Below are positions 1 to 8,847 of a stretch of DNA of 64,000 bases, one piece after another. Position 1 is the first letter of the stretch. Each line of letters opens with the position of its first letter. The notes beneath the pieces are model-generated. The model was given only the letters and a program-made list of their open reading frames with translations. It had not been told where the DNA came from and ran no database searches. This DNA is from Haloarchaeobius amylolyticus (lineage in GTDB: Archaea > Halobacteriota > Halobacteria > Halobacteriales > Natrialbaceae), in assembly GCF_026616195.1 (NCBI RefSeq), contig NZ_JANHDH010000003.1, positions 682,001 to 746,000 of the forward strand, written 5' to 3'. The position numbers and the translations under genes were made by a program.

Positions 1-1
1 C

Positions 2-298
2 GACGCGTCGACCGCCGGAGAGGGCCCACTCGGGGGCGCCGATTCGGTGGTCGACGTCAGGCGGGCCGTCGTCGCCACCGCGGAGGGACTCGTCGGCAAC
101 GAGTGCGACAGCGTCATCGAGGTGATGAACACCGGCGACGGCTGGCTGGCGACCATCGAGGTCGTCGAACGCCACGCCGTCCCGGACACGCAGGATATCC
201 TCGGGCGGTACGAGATCACGCTCGACGACACGAGGAGCGTGACGGGGTACGAGCGCATCGGGCGCTACCGTCGGAGCGACACCGACCCCTTCGAGTGA
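2..298 (+). CDS. gvpO: Gas vesicle protein GvpO, 3' part
   Basis: The reading frame is open to the left edge, so the start lies outside the window. The visible 98 residues have an acidic, low-complexity beginning and then the compact GvpO domain, with the family hallmarks EVVERHAVPDTQDILGRYEI and a C-terminal GY-R-x-x-RYRR segment. GvpO is an accessory protein of the haloarchaeal gas-vesicle (gvp) cluster and is needed for vesicle formation. The rest of the gvp cluster is expected to the left. A sensor kinase converges on it from the right. Confidence 0.85.
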   Translation, partial: DASTAGEGPLGGADSVVDVRRAVVATAEGLVGNECDSVIEVMNTGDGWLATIEVVERHAVPDTQDILGRYEITLDDTRSVTGYERIGRYRRSDTDPFE

Positions 299-333
299 CC
301 GAGAACCCCTGACCCGCCTCGGGCCGGCGACCG

Positions 334-3123
334 TCAGTCGTCGGCCTCCGCGTCTTCTTCCGTCTCCGAGTCGCTGACCGACCGGCCCCCGGCCGCCCCG
401 TCCTCGGTGGCGGACGCGACCGGGAGCGTCATCCGGACGTGCGCCCCGTCGTCGTTCCAGATGTCGAGTTCGCCGCCGGACCTGGCGACGAGCCAGTGCA
501 CGAACCAGAGGCCGAGGCCGTTCGAGTGCTCCAGTGGCGTCTCCTCCATCGACTCCAGCACCGCGACCTCGGCCTCGGGGATGCCCGGGCCGTCGTCGCT
601 GACCGTGACGGCGACGTGGGCGTCGTCGACCTGTTCGATCGCGACCCGGACCGTCGGCGACCCGGACTCCGAGTGGGTGACCGCGTTGTCCAGCACCTGG
701 TCGAGTGCGAGTCGGAACCGGACGTGGGTCGACACCGGCGGGACCGCCTCGCCGTCGACGACGACCGTCGCGGACGGGTGCTGTTCCCGGGCGGCCGCGG
801 CGGCCTTCTCGACCAGTTCGTCGACCTCGACCGTGACCCGCCCGGACCGCTCGAAGGCCTGCTCGATGTCGCGCGCCTGCTTGCTCACCTCGTCGAGGTG
901 GTCGATGGCGTGACGGATGGTCTCGACGTCGTCCGGGCGGACCTCGTCACGCTCCTCGATGAGGTCGAGCACGCCCCCGATGATGGTGAGGTTCGTCCGC
1001 AGGTCGTGGCGCAGCACGCGGTTCAGGACGCTCACGCGCTCTGCCTGGTTCTGGAGGGCGCGCTGGCGCTCCTTCTGGGCCGTGATGTCCGTGAACGAGA
1101 TGACGACCTCCGACCCCGCCGAGATGTCGACCGGGGCGGCGTTGACCAGCAGCCACTGGCGCTCGCCCGACGGCCGCGTCACGATGCGGACCTCGTTGAA
1201 CACCGGCTCGCCGGTCCGCCTGACCGAGGGGAACAGGAGGTCCTCCTGTGCGATGGGTTCGCCGTCCTCGTCGGTCACCAGCCACGACTGCGTCTCGTAC
1301 GCCTCCGTGATGCTGCCGTCCGGGTCGATGCCGAGCATCTCGCGGCTCCGGCGGTTCTCCCGTATCACGTACCCGTCCGGGCCGACGACGATGATGCCGA
1401 CCGGACTCGTCGCCAGGATGCGGTCGAGGCGGTTGCGCTCGGCCTCGAGGTCGTCCTGTGCGAGGCGGCGCTGGAGGACGACCCCGAGGTGCGTCGAGAT
1501 GGACCGGAGCAGTTTGAGGAACCGTTCGTCGCGGTCGGTCCGCCTGTCCGTCATGAACACGAGGACGGCGACCGGGCGCTCGTCCTCGCCGAGGATGGGG
1601 ATGCCGACCGCGGACGCCAGCTCGCCGGCCGCGGCCAGTCTCGACCGCAGGAAGGGTCGCTCCCCCTCGGTGGAGAGGTCGACCAGCCATTCCGGCTCGC
1701 GAGCGGTCCAGACCCGCCCGGGGAGTCCCTCACCGCGTTCGAACTCGACGGTCTCGCTTCGCTCCCCGAACGCGGTGGCCGCCTCGGTCGCCCCGTACCA
1801 CGAATCGGCCAGCGAGAGGGTGTCGTCGGTCGCGACCCACGCCTCCCCGTACACCATGTCCGTCGTCTCGACGACGCGCTCTATCGTCTGCTCGAGGGCG
1901 TTCTCGAAGGTGGTGGCCTGCGCCGCCGCCTGAATCGTCTCCAGCAGGAGTTCGCGCTCGCGGGTCGCGAGCACCTGCTCGGTGATATCGATGCCCTCCG
2001 CGACGATAGAGAGGACCGTCCCGTCGTCGTCGACGACCGGCCGGAGCGAGCAATCGAGGTAGATGAGTTCGTCGTCGCTGCCCCGGTTGGTCGCCTTGAA
2101 GCGAACGAACTCGCCGGCCGCGGCACGCTCGACCGCCCGCGTGACCCGCTCCTGTTCCGGCTCGGAGTGCTGCCACCACGGCAGCGTCGAGAACCGTCTC
2201 CCGGTGACCTCGCGCCGGGCCACGTCCACGAACTCGAGGGCCCGTTCGTTCACGTCGATGAGTTCGCCTTCCGGGGAGAGCAGGCCCATGAACGCCACGG
2301 GGTCGTCGAACACCGCCTCGAACCGACGGTGGTTCCGCCGCAACTGCTCCAGCCGGCGTTCCCGCCCACGGACGTCCCGGCCGATGCCGCAGATACCCGC
2401 GAACTCGCCCTCGACGACCAGTGGGGCGCCCGTGAACTCGTAGGGGACCTCGCGGCCGTCGGCGCGTTCCAGGGTCGCTCTGATGGTCACGGTCCGTCCG
2501 TCACGGACCCGGTCGAGCCCGTCCTCGATGCGAACCGCGTCGCTCTCGGTCACGAGGTCCGTGACGTGTCTCCCGGCGAGTTCGGCGTCGTCGTAGCCGG
2601 TCACCCGGTTCGCCTGCTCGTTCCAGTAGGACAGGGTCCCGTCCTCCTCGAGCACGTAGAACAGGTCCGAGACGGCGTCGAGGGCCGTGCGGGTGAACGT
2701 CTGCTCCTCCCGGAGTCTGGCCTCGTACCGGCGTGCCCGCGCCAGCAGGCGGAGCCGGTTCACCAGCAGCGCCAGCGGCCCGTCGGCCGGGAAGAACTCG
2801 ACGGTGCTGTCGTCCTCGACGCGCTCGACGACCTCGCCGGTCAGCCCCTCGACGACGACCAGCAGGTTCGGGCCCGTATGGGAGCGGGCGAACGCCGTCA
2901 GTTCGTCGGGGGCCCGCTCGAAGTCGGCCCAGTCGACGACGAGGCAGTCGAACTCCGTGCCCCCTGCGAGTTCGTCGAGAGCCTCGTCGAGCGATGCCGC
3001 CCGCGTCAGCCGCACGTCCCACTCGTGGTCGGCGGCAGCGAGTGCCTCGCCCAGCCCGGAATCAGTGACCGTCAGTACGGACGCAGGAACAGCGTCGGGG
3101 TCGCCGGGGGAACGGGGTATCAT
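334..3123 (-). CDS. Multi-PAS/GAF sensor histidine kinase
   Basis: This 929-residue protein is a soluble signal-transducing kinase with no clear membrane segment. By eye the order is a receiver-like N-terminal region (about 15-125), a PAS domain (about 145-260), a second PAS (about 270-385), a GAF domain (about 390-545), a third PAS (about 560-680), a HisKA region with the phosphorylatable His in RHDLRTNLTI, and a HATPase domain with an N-box near LDQVLDNAVTHSES and G-boxes DDGPGIP and NGLGLWFVH. The GAF region suggests a small-molecule or redox signal. No partner response regulator is adjacent. It converges on the gas-vesicle gene, so a role in buoyancy control is possible but only inferred from position. 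Confidence 0.9.
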   Translation of the reverse strand: MIPRSPGDPDAVPASVLTVTDSGLGEALAAADHEWDVRLTRAASLDEALDELAGGTEFDCLVVDWADFERAPDELTAFARSHTGPNLLVVVEGLTGEVVERVEDDSTVEFFPADGPLALLVNRLRLLARARRYEARLREEQTFTRTALDAVSDLFYVLEEDGTLSYWNEQANRVTGYDDAELAGRHVTDLVTESDAVRIEDGLDRVRDGRTVTIRATLERADGREVPYEFTGAPLVVEGEFAGICGIGRDVRGRERRLEQLRRNHRRFEAVFDDPVAFMGLLSPEGELIDVNERALEFVDVARREVTGRRFSTLPWWQHSEPEQERVTRAVERAAAGEFVRFKATNRGSDDELIYLDCSLRPVVDDDGTVLSIVAEGIDITEQVLATRERELLLETIQAAAQATTFENALEQTIERVVETTDMVYGEAWVATDDTLSLADSWYGATEAATAFGERSETVEFERGEGLPGRVWTAREPEWLVDLSTEGERPFLRSRLAAAGELASAVGIPILGEDERPVAVLVFMTDRRTDRDERFLKLLRSISTHLGVVLQRRLAQDDLEAERNRLDRILATSPVGIIVVGPDGYVIRENRRSREMLGIDPDGSITEAYETQSWLVTDEDGEPIAQEDLLFPSVRRTGEPVFNEVRIVTRPSGERQWLLVNAAPVDISAGSEVVISFTDITAQKERQRALQNQAERVSVLNRVLRHDLRTNLTIIGGVLDLIEERDEVRPDDVETIRHAIDHLDEVSKQARDIEQAFERSGRVTVEVDELVEKAAAAAREQHPSATVVVDGEAVPPVSTHVRFRLALDQVLDNAVTHSESGSPTVRVAIEQVDDAHVAVTVSDDGPGIPEAEVAVLESMEETPLEHSNGLGLWFVHWLVARSGGELDIWNDDGAHVRMTLPVASATEDGAAGGRSVSDSETEEDAEADD

Positions 3124-3177
3124 GGGGCGACGGTCTGTTGGCCCCGACTTCCCCCTCGACCTACTTACCCGTTTCCG

Positions 3178-4167
3178 TCAGATATCAGCCAGCGGATGTG
3201 CCTTGGCGTCGTCGAGGCGTTCGAACTGCTCCTCGGTGAGGTCGATGCGGGCCGCGCCGAGGTTCTCCTCCAGCTGGTCGACCGTCCGGGCGCCGATGAG
3301 CGGGACCGACACCTGGTCGTGGTGCATGAGCCACGAGAGCGCGACCTGCGCGGGCGAGGCGTCGACCTCGTCGGCGACGGCCCGGACCTCGTCGAGCACC
3401 TGGAAGTTCTCCTCCGTGAGGTAGCCCTCGCGGAAACGGTCCTCGGCGGCGACCTTGGAGTCCTCGGGGTTCTGGTCGTCGCGGGTGTACTTCCCGGTCA
3501 GGAAGCCCTGCCCGAGCGGGCTCCACGGACAGATGCCGAGGTCGTAGTCCGCGCACATGTCGAGGTAGTTCGCCTCTATCTCGCGGTCGACGAGGTTGTA
3601 CCGCGGCTGGGTCACGGTGAACGGCTCGTAGCCGCGGCGCTCGGCCAGCTCGTTCGCCTTCGCGACCTTCCAGGCGTTCGGGTACATCGTCGACGCGCCG
3701 AGGTAGTTGACCTTGCCCGCGTCGACGAACTCGTTCAGGGTTCGCATGAACTCCTCGGCGGGCGTGTCGTCGTCCCACCGGTGGATGTACAGCAGGTCGA
3801 TGTAGTCGGTGCCGAGCCGGTCGAGCATGAGGTCGATCTGGCGTCGGAGGTGCTTTCGCGAGAGGCCGCGACCGTTCGGGTCCTCCTCGCGTGTCGGCCA
3901 GAATATCTTCGAGGCGATGACGTAGTCCTCGCGGTCGTGGTCGGCGAGCCAGTTGCCGATCCACGTCTCGGACTTGCCGCCGCCGTAGACGTCGGCGGTG
4001 TCGATGAACCGCCCGCCGTGTTCGGCGTAGGCGTCCAGCAGGTCGTAGGCGCGGTCCTCGCCGATCTCGATGCCCTCTTCGGTCTCGCGGCCGAACCGCC
4101 AGGTCCCGAACGCGAGTTCGCTCACCATCGTCCCGGTGCGACCGAGGGGAACGTAGTCGAGTTCCAT
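3178..4167 (-). CDS. Aldo/keto reductase
   Basis: A 329-residue NAD(P)H-dependent oxidoreductase of the AKR TIM-barrel family, subgroup resembling bacterial YhdN/potassium-channel beta-like reductases. The catalytic tetrad is visible as D and Y in FIDTADVYGGGKSE, K in YVIASKIFW and H in DLLYIHRWD. The cofactor end carries VPLIGARTVDQLEENLGA. I chose the Met that begins MELDYVPLGRTG. An upstream in-frame Met would add about 64 residues that do not look like AKR. The substrate cannot be told from sequence. Confidence 0.9.
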   Translation of the reverse strand: MELDYVPLGRTGTMVSELAFGTWRFGRETEEGIEIGEDRAYDLLDAYAEHGGRFIDTADVYGGGKSETWIGNWLADHDREDYVIASKIFWPTREEDPNGRGLSRKHLRRQIDLMLDRLGTDYIDLLYIHRWDDDTPAEEFMRTLNEFVDAGKVNYLGASTMYPNAWKVAKANELAERRGYEPFTVTQPRYNLVDREIEANYLDMCADYDLGICPWSPLGQGFLTGKYTRDDQNPEDSKVAAEDRFREGYLTEENFQVLDEVRAVADEVDASPAQVALSWLMHHDQVSVPLIGARTVDQLEENLGAARIDLTEEQFERLDDAKAHPLADI

Positions 4168-4385
4168 GTCCGGTCGTTCCGCGCCCGAGTATTTAAAGAC
4201 AGAACTCTCGGCAGGGGATTCCGTTTCGTCGGGTGGCTGCCCGGTAAGTGTCTGGGAGCTGGAATCACAAGGAAGATAACACCGCGTCCAGTACGGTCGA
4301 CCGACCGCGACGGTCCCCGACCCCCTCCCCGAACGCACCACCATGCTAGCCCTCCACATCTCCCACTCGACCAGCCTGTAGCATC

Positions 4386-4883
4386 ATGTCGGACAGAACC
4401 AGCCTCTCCGTCGACACCCCCGACTCGTTCCGCGGCGCCGTACTCCTGCTCCTCGTCGGCCTCGCCGTGACCGGCTTCGGCGCGTACGACTACGTCCAGC
4501 AGGGGCAGGCCCTCGAGAACGCCGTCACCGTCGAGGCCGAGGTAACCGAGGTCGACGTCGAGACGAGCAGCGGCGGCAAGAGCGCCGGCGTCGACTACGT
4601 CCCCGCCGCGACGTTCACCTACACCTACGAGGGAACGAACTACACGAGCGACGAGGTCTTCCCCTCCGAGTCGACCCCGAACTACGACACGGAATCGGCA
4701 GCACGGGACGTCCTCGACGGGTACGAGACCGGCGACACGGTCACCGCCTACGTCCCGCCGGGCGACCCCGGTGACGCCTTCCTGAAGGACCAGAAGTCGA
4801 ACAGCCCGCTCCTGTTCACCGGCATCGGCCTGTTCTTCGTCCTCATCGGCGGCTGGTCGACCGTGCAGAACTACGGCCCCTGA
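4386..4883 (+). CDS. DUF3592-type membrane protein
   Basis: This 165-residue protein has one N-terminal transmembrane segment (about 17-36), an extracellular beta-rich middle with TFTYTYEGTNYTSDEVFPSE, and a second C-terminal transmembrane segment (about 140-158). The middle (Y-x-Y-x-x-x-G, then a D-x-V-x-A-Y-V-x-P segment) is typical of DUF3592 proteins, whose function is unknown. It stands alone between a divergent reductase and a convergent lipoprotein gene. Confidence 0.75.
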   Translation: MSDRTSLSVDTPDSFRGAVLLLLVGLAVTGFGAYDYVQQGQALENAVTVEAEVTEVDVETSSGGKSAGVDYVPAATFTYTYEGTNYTSDEVFPSESTPNYDTESAARDVLDGYETGDTVTAYVPPGDPGDAFLKDQKSNSPLLFTGIGLFFVLIGGWSTVQNYGP

Positions 4884-4904
4884 CGGGGCAACGCGCTCGA
4901 CCCG

Positions 4905-5543
4905 TCAGTGCGTGACGCCGCGGACCATCGTCAGCACGTTCTCCGCCTCCTGTTGCAACTGGGCGGGGTAGCCCCCGAAGAGGACGACGATGTCCTTCTC
5001 GTGGGGGACCGTCCCGAGGTCGAGGGTGACGTCGAACTGGGTGCTGGCGAGTTCGGCGACGCCGGCGAAGGTCGCGAGTTCGTGGGCGCCGCCGAGCACG
5101 TCGACCTGCTGTGTCCCGAGCTGTTCCTCGACGCGGAGCGACCCGTAGGTGTCCTGTGCGCGCTTGGCCAGCTCCTCCTTCTTCACCTCCGCGATGGGGT
5201 TGAGCGTCCGCCCCAGCACCTCGAACTTCGGCGTCGAGAGCGTCGCGAACACCGCACCCGGCTGCTCGCCCACGCCCGGGATGTCGACCATCCGCTGGTA
5301 GGTGCTGATGTAGTTCGTCAGGGTGACCGTCTTCTCGGTGTCCCGGATCTCGAACGTCTGCGAGATGGTGTTCGCCGTCGTCTCGAGGTGCCGGTAACTC
5401 GTCTCGTCGAGGGCCGCCTGTCCGACCTCGGCCGCCGAGGCCTCGAAGGACTGGTCGCCGCCGAGGAGTGTGTCCAGACAGCCACTCGTCGCCGCCAGCC
5501 CACCCGTGGTCGCGGCGAGAAAGCCGCGTCGTGAGAATCGCAT
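4905..5543 (-). CDS. Tat-exported lipoprotein, DUF6517-like
   Basis: A 212-residue exported protein. It begins with a twin-arginine signal (RFSRRGFLAATTGGLAA) followed by a lipobox ending in SGC at about residue 21, so it is probably anchored by lipid to the outer face of the membrane. The mature part has no catalytic motif I recognise. Its pattern (SYQ-like block TNYISTYQR, then VFATLSTPKFEVLGRTLNP) matches what I remember of the haloarchaeal DUF6517 family. Function unknown. It is monocistronic, with the downstream DUF3592 gene convergent. Confidence 0.7.
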   Translation of the reverse strand: MRFSRRGFLAATTGGLAATSGCLDTLLGGDQSFEASAAEVGQAALDETSYRHLETTANTISQTFEIRDTEKTVTLTNYISTYQRMVDIPGVGEQPGAVFATLSTPKFEVLGRTLNPIAEVKKEELAKRAQDTYGSLRVEEQLGTQQVDVLGGAHELATFAGVAELASTQFDVTLDLGTVPHEKDIVVLFGGYPAQLQQEAENVLTMVRGVTH

Positions 5544-5592
5544 GGCTACTATCAGCCAGACGAGTACAAAGCGTTTCTGACCGCGAGCCTGC

Positions 5593-6414
5593 TCAGACCG
5601 TCGCCGTCTCGTCGCCCGCGATGGCCCGCGAGAGTAGCGGGCGCATCATGCTGACGAGGGGCGCGTCGTCGCTGTCGGTCCAGACCGCCCGGTGGGTCCG
5701 GACGCCCGGCAGGTCGGTCGGCGCGTCCGAACTCACGAGCAGCGCGTGCCCGTCGACCATCAGCACGCTGCTCATCGCGCCGGGGCGGATGGGGTGGGAC
5801 TCCCACCACGTCCACGTCTCGACCACGCGCGCCTCCGGTGCCGACGATGCGACCGCGTCACGGATCGCCTCCGCGGGCGAGCCGACCGTCACCGAGACGC
5901 CGCGGTCGGCGGCCGCCGCGAGTTCGTCGCGGAGCGCGTCGGTGAGCAGGTCCTCGACGGCCACCGCGAGCATGACCTCCGAGTCGGCGTCGGCCACGAG
6001 CCGCGCCATGCGCTCGCCGACCTCGGCGTCGCCCTCCGTCACCCATATCTCGCCGCCCTTCTCCTCGCGGGCGTCGGTCCCGAGCTGGGGGAGGATCTCG
6101 CCGAGCCGGTCCAGTTTCTCGTCGACCTGTCGCTCGATGGTGTCGACCGCCTCGTCCGGGCCGGTGCCGCGGTAGCGCCGGGGCTTGGACTGCTGGGCGT
6201 CGGCGAGGCCGCGCTCTTGCAGCGAGTCCATGCAGTCGTAGACGCGGGCCTGCGGGACCCCGGCCACCTCGCTCACCTCCTTGGCTGTGCCCTGCCCGAT
6301 GCGACAGAGGGCGGTGAAACACTTCGCCTCGTACTCGGTGAGTTCGAAGGCCTTGAGCAGGTCGACGGCTTCGGTCGCGAGTTCCTCGGGTGTATCGGTC
6401 TGGCTGGTGGTCAT
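5593..6414 (-). CDS. TrmB-family transcriptional regulator
   Basis: 273 residues. The N-terminal winged helix spans about residues 18-85 (LTEYEAKCFTALCRIGQGTA, then VPQARVYDCMDSLQERGLA), which is the canonical TrmB DNA-binding pattern. A short coiled region follows (about 95-120), then a TrmB effector-type domain with a phospholipase-D-like fold pattern in the C-terminal half. Family members respond to sugars or other metabolites and bind near promoters. No transport or sugar operon is adjacent, so the ligand cannot be inferred. The 240 bases upstream to the TFB gene hold nothing I can call. Confidence 0.85.
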   Translation of the reverse strand: MTTSQTDTPEELATEAVDLLKAFELTEYEAKCFTALCRIGQGTAKEVSEVAGVPQARVYDCMDSLQERGLADAQQSKPRRYRGTGPDEAVDTIERQVDEKLDRLGEILPQLGTDAREEKGGEIWVTEGDAEVGERMARLVADADSEVMLAVAVEDLLTDALRDELAAAADRGVSVTVGSPAEAIRDAVASSAPEARVVETWTWWESHPIRPGAMSSVLMVDGHALLVSSDAPTDLPGVRTHRAVWTDSDDAPLVSMMRPLLSRAIAGDETATV

Positions 6415-6654
6415 GGCTCGGTGGGTTGGATAGCCGGGGCTTGGGAAGGGACTTCTATAATCGTTTCTCCGCGGGGACTCGCGGCGTACTCGGGTGTGAA
6501 CGACGCGTCGCGTCGCTCGTCGGGGTACGGAAACGTGCAGGGGGAGACGCGTGACGGGTGCATGGAAGTGGGGTTGGGGTGGATGACAGGGGGTCGGGGG
6601 CGTGACACGCGTCTCGGGGGCTTCGGGATGGGTGGTCGTCCGGGAGCCGCGTCC

Positions 6655-7671
6655 TCAGGCGGTCGCCTGGGACGGGCTCTCCTCGTTGGCGCGCAGCAGC
6701 TCCTTGTAGCGGTTGCGGATGGTCACCTCGCTGACCTCCGCGGCCTCGCCGACCTCCTTCTGGGTCAGTTTCTCGTTGGCCAGCAGGGAGGCGGCGTAGA
6801 TGGCCGCGGCGGCGAGGCCGACCGGCGACTTGCCGCTGTGGACGCTCTGGCGCTTGCCGGACTCGATGAGCTCGTGGGCGAGGGTCTTGACCTCGTGGGA
6901 GACCTCGAGTTCGGAGCAGAACCGGGGCAGGTACTCCGCCGGGTCCGCGGGCTCGACCGCGAGGCCGAGTTCGCGCCCGATGTAGCGGTACGCCCGGGCG
7001 AACTCCCGGCGGTCGACGCGGCTCACGGGGGCGAACTCGTCGAGGCTCCGCGGGACGTTGCTCTGCCGGGCGGCCGCGTACAGTGACGCGGTCGCCATCG
7101 CCTCGATGGACCGGCCGGGGAGCAGGTCCTCCTCGAGGGCGCGGCGGTAGATGACCGAGGCGGTCTCCTGGACGTTGTCGGGCAGGTCCAGCGCGCTGGC
7201 CATCCGGGTGATCTCGCCGAGGGCCTGCTTGAGGTTGCGGTCGCGGGCACTGGTGGCGCGGAAGCGCTCGTCCCAGGTGCGCAGGCGCTGCATCTTCTGG
7301 CGCTTGCGCGCGGAGAGCTGGCTCCCGTAGGCGTCCTTGTTCTGCCAGTCGATGACCGAGGAGAGCCCCTTGTCGTGGAGCAGTCCGGTCGTCGGCGCGC
7401 CGACGCGGGACTTCTTGTCCTTCTCGGCCTTGTCGAACGCGCGCCACTCCGGGCCGCGGTCGACGTTGTCCTCGGCGAGGACGAGGCCGCACTCGTTACA
7501 GACAGTCTCGCCGTGTTCCTCGTCGGTGATGCTGTCGGCACCACATTCGGGACAGGTCGCCTCCTCGCGTTCGTCGGCGGTGGACTCGTCCGTCTCTGTT
7601 CGGGTGCCGCCCGACTGGTAGGTGGTCGGGCGACCGTCGGCCGTCTTGACCGTCTGGTTTGCTCCGTTCAT
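6655..7671 (-). CDS. tfb: Transcription initiation factor IIB (TFB)
   Basis: A 338-residue archaeal general transcription factor that bridges TBP/TATA and RNA polymerase. The N-terminal zinc ribbon has CPEC and CNEC pairs (about residues 40-61). The B-finger region follows with GPEWRAFDKAEKDKKSRVG. Two cyclin-like repeats follow (about 125-225 and 230-320), the second holding the recognition helix TQKEVGEAAEVSEVTIRNRY. Haloarchaea keep several TFB paralogues with different promoter preferences, and which one this is cannot be told here. Its neighbours are a TrmB regulator and a nuclease, neither obviously linked. Confidence 0.95.
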   Translation of the reverse strand: MNGANQTVKTADGRPTTYQSGGTRTETDESTADEREEATCPECGADSITDEEHGETVCNECGLVLAEDNVDRGPEWRAFDKAEKDKKSRVGAPTTGLLHDKGLSSVIDWQNKDAYGSQLSARKRQKMQRLRTWDERFRATSARDRNLKQALGEITRMASALDLPDNVQETASVIYRRALEEDLLPGRSIEAMATASLYAAARQSNVPRSLDEFAPVSRVDRREFARAYRYIGRELGLAVEPADPAEYLPRFCSELEVSHEVKTLAHELIESGKRQSVHSGKSPVGLAAAAIYAASLLANEKLTQKEVGEAAEVSEVTIRNRYKELLRANEESPSQATA

Positions 7672-7732
7672 TGTGATCCTCCGAGCGGGGGTCGCTCGGC
7701 CTTTCGCATCTACACCTATGGCGTTGACTATC

Positions 7733-7740
7733 TTAATAGT
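7733..7740 (-). promoter_or_regulatory. Probable TATA element of the TFB gene
   Basis: On the minus strand an AT-rich ACTATTAA element lies about 65 bases before the TFB start codon, in an otherwise GC-rich context. It would put the transcript start about 35-40 bases before the ATG. This is inference from position and composition. Confidence 0.4.
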
Positions 7741-7745
7741 TTCCC

Positions 7746-8753
7746 CTACTGTACTACGATAGTAGAAAACAGTGTATCGCTAGCCAGCGGCGCTCTGGAC
7801 GCCGAAATCGCCCCTCGACGACTCGAGGAGCTGTAGGATTCTTCGAGTACCACCAGCCCAGTCGCGGACCGGACTTCGATGGTGTCGCCCGCGTTGTTCC
7901 AGATGGCGCGGTCGCTGCCCCAGTACAGCGTCGAGTCGGTGTCGGTGCCCTGCCCGCTCCGGAGCGTCAGCTCCTCGCCGGGCGCCAGCGTCACGCCCTC
8001 GGGAACCACGTACCGGTGGTCGGCCGCGTCCGAGACGGTGAACCCGGAGAGGTCGACGGTCGAATCGCCGACGTTCTGGAAGACGACGTACTCGCCGTTC
8101 GGGTTCTCGTTGTCGTTCCCCGGCGCGTCGGCCTGGATGGCGACGACCGCGAGCTCGACCGAGGTGCTCGCTCCACTGCCGCCGCCGAAGCCCCAGACCC
8201 CGACGCCCTGTTCGCTGGCCTCGGTCTGCAGCTCGTAGAAGTGCTCTTTCTTCGAGAAGGACGAGTCGTACACACGCGCGAGGCCACGGCGCAGCAGCTC
8301 CTCGTTGAGCATCGTCTCCTCGCCGTCCGGTCCGTCGTAGTAGACGTACGCGAGCAGGCGGCCGTAGTAGCCCCGCACGTCGGACTCGGGGTCGACGACG
8401 ACCCGGACCGTCTCGCCCGCGAGGCGGTCCTTCACGAAGGTACTCGCGTTCTCGCCCCAGTTACGGAGCCAGTCACGGCCCGCGAGGCTGTCGGGGATGC
8501 CCGGGTACTCCTCGGGCTCGACGCCCTTGTGGACTTCCGGCGTGTCGACGCCGAGCAACCGGACCGTGTCCTCGGTCCCGTTCTGGTACCGGATCTCCAG
8601 GGTGTCGCCGTCGACGACCCGCGTCACGGTCGCGGTGGTGCCCTCCTGCTCGCCCGGGGGTGCGTCGCGGGCCGGCTCACCCGGCCAGGAGCCGAGACAG
8701 CCGGCGCTCACGAGCACCAGCGCGAGCACGACTGCGAGGCGGGCCTGTCGCAT
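7746..8753 (-). CDS. Secreted thermonuclease with lamin-tail domain
   Basis: A 335-residue exported lipoprotein. The N-terminal signal ends in a lipobox (LVSAGCLGS, Cys at about 19). Residues about 40-190 form a staphylococcal-nuclease (SNase) domain with the catalytic set visible: D in VVDGDTLEI, R/D/E in RLLGVDTPEVHKG, and R in GYYGRLLAYVYYD. Residues about 205-310 form a lamin-tail (LTD) beta domain (PNGEYVVFQNVGDSTVDLSGF), often attached to secreted haloarchaeal nucleases. The final ~25 residues (serine-rich) run beyond the expected end of the LTD fold and overlap a small hairpin at the stop codon. The likely role is nutrient scavenging from extracellular DNA. Confidence 0.9.
   Translation of the reverse strand: MRQARLAVVLALVLVSAGCLGSWPGEPARDAPPGEQEGTTATVTRVVDGDTLEIRYQNGTEDTVRLLGVDTPEVHKGVEPEEYPGIPDSLAGRDWLRNWGENASTFVKDRLAGETVRVVVDPESDVRGYYGRLLAYVYYDGPDGEETMLNEELLRRGLARVYDSSFSKKEHFYELQTEASEQGVGVWGFGGGSGASTSVELAVVAIQADAPGNDNENPNGEYVVFQNVGDSTVDLSGFTVSDAADHRYVVPEGVTLAPGEELTLRSGQGTDTDSTLYWGSDRAIWNNAGDTIEVRSATGLVVLEESYSSSSRRGAISASRAPLASDTLFSTIVVQ
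7748..7773. repeat. Imperfect hairpin at the nuclease 3' end
   Basis: ACTGT and ACAGT arms enclose CTAC-GATA-GTAG, giving a two-tier stem with a GATA loop. It sits on the nuclease stop codon and just upstream of the TFB promoter, so it could be a transcript end or an operator. Confidence 0.35.
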
Positions 8754-8847
8754 CTACAAATAGAGACGGGTCCAGGGCCTTTCCGCCTTGACCGGAACAG
8801 GTTAGGTATGCCCGAATATGAAAGGTCGACCGCGAGGGCGACGCCGG

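Noticed and set aside
439..4470. Very long open frame on the strand opposite the kinase and the aldo/keto reductase
   Set aside because: High GC content keeps antisense frames open. The translated sequence is Arg/Val/Asp-rich without domains, whereas the opposite strand has clear kinase and AKR motifs.
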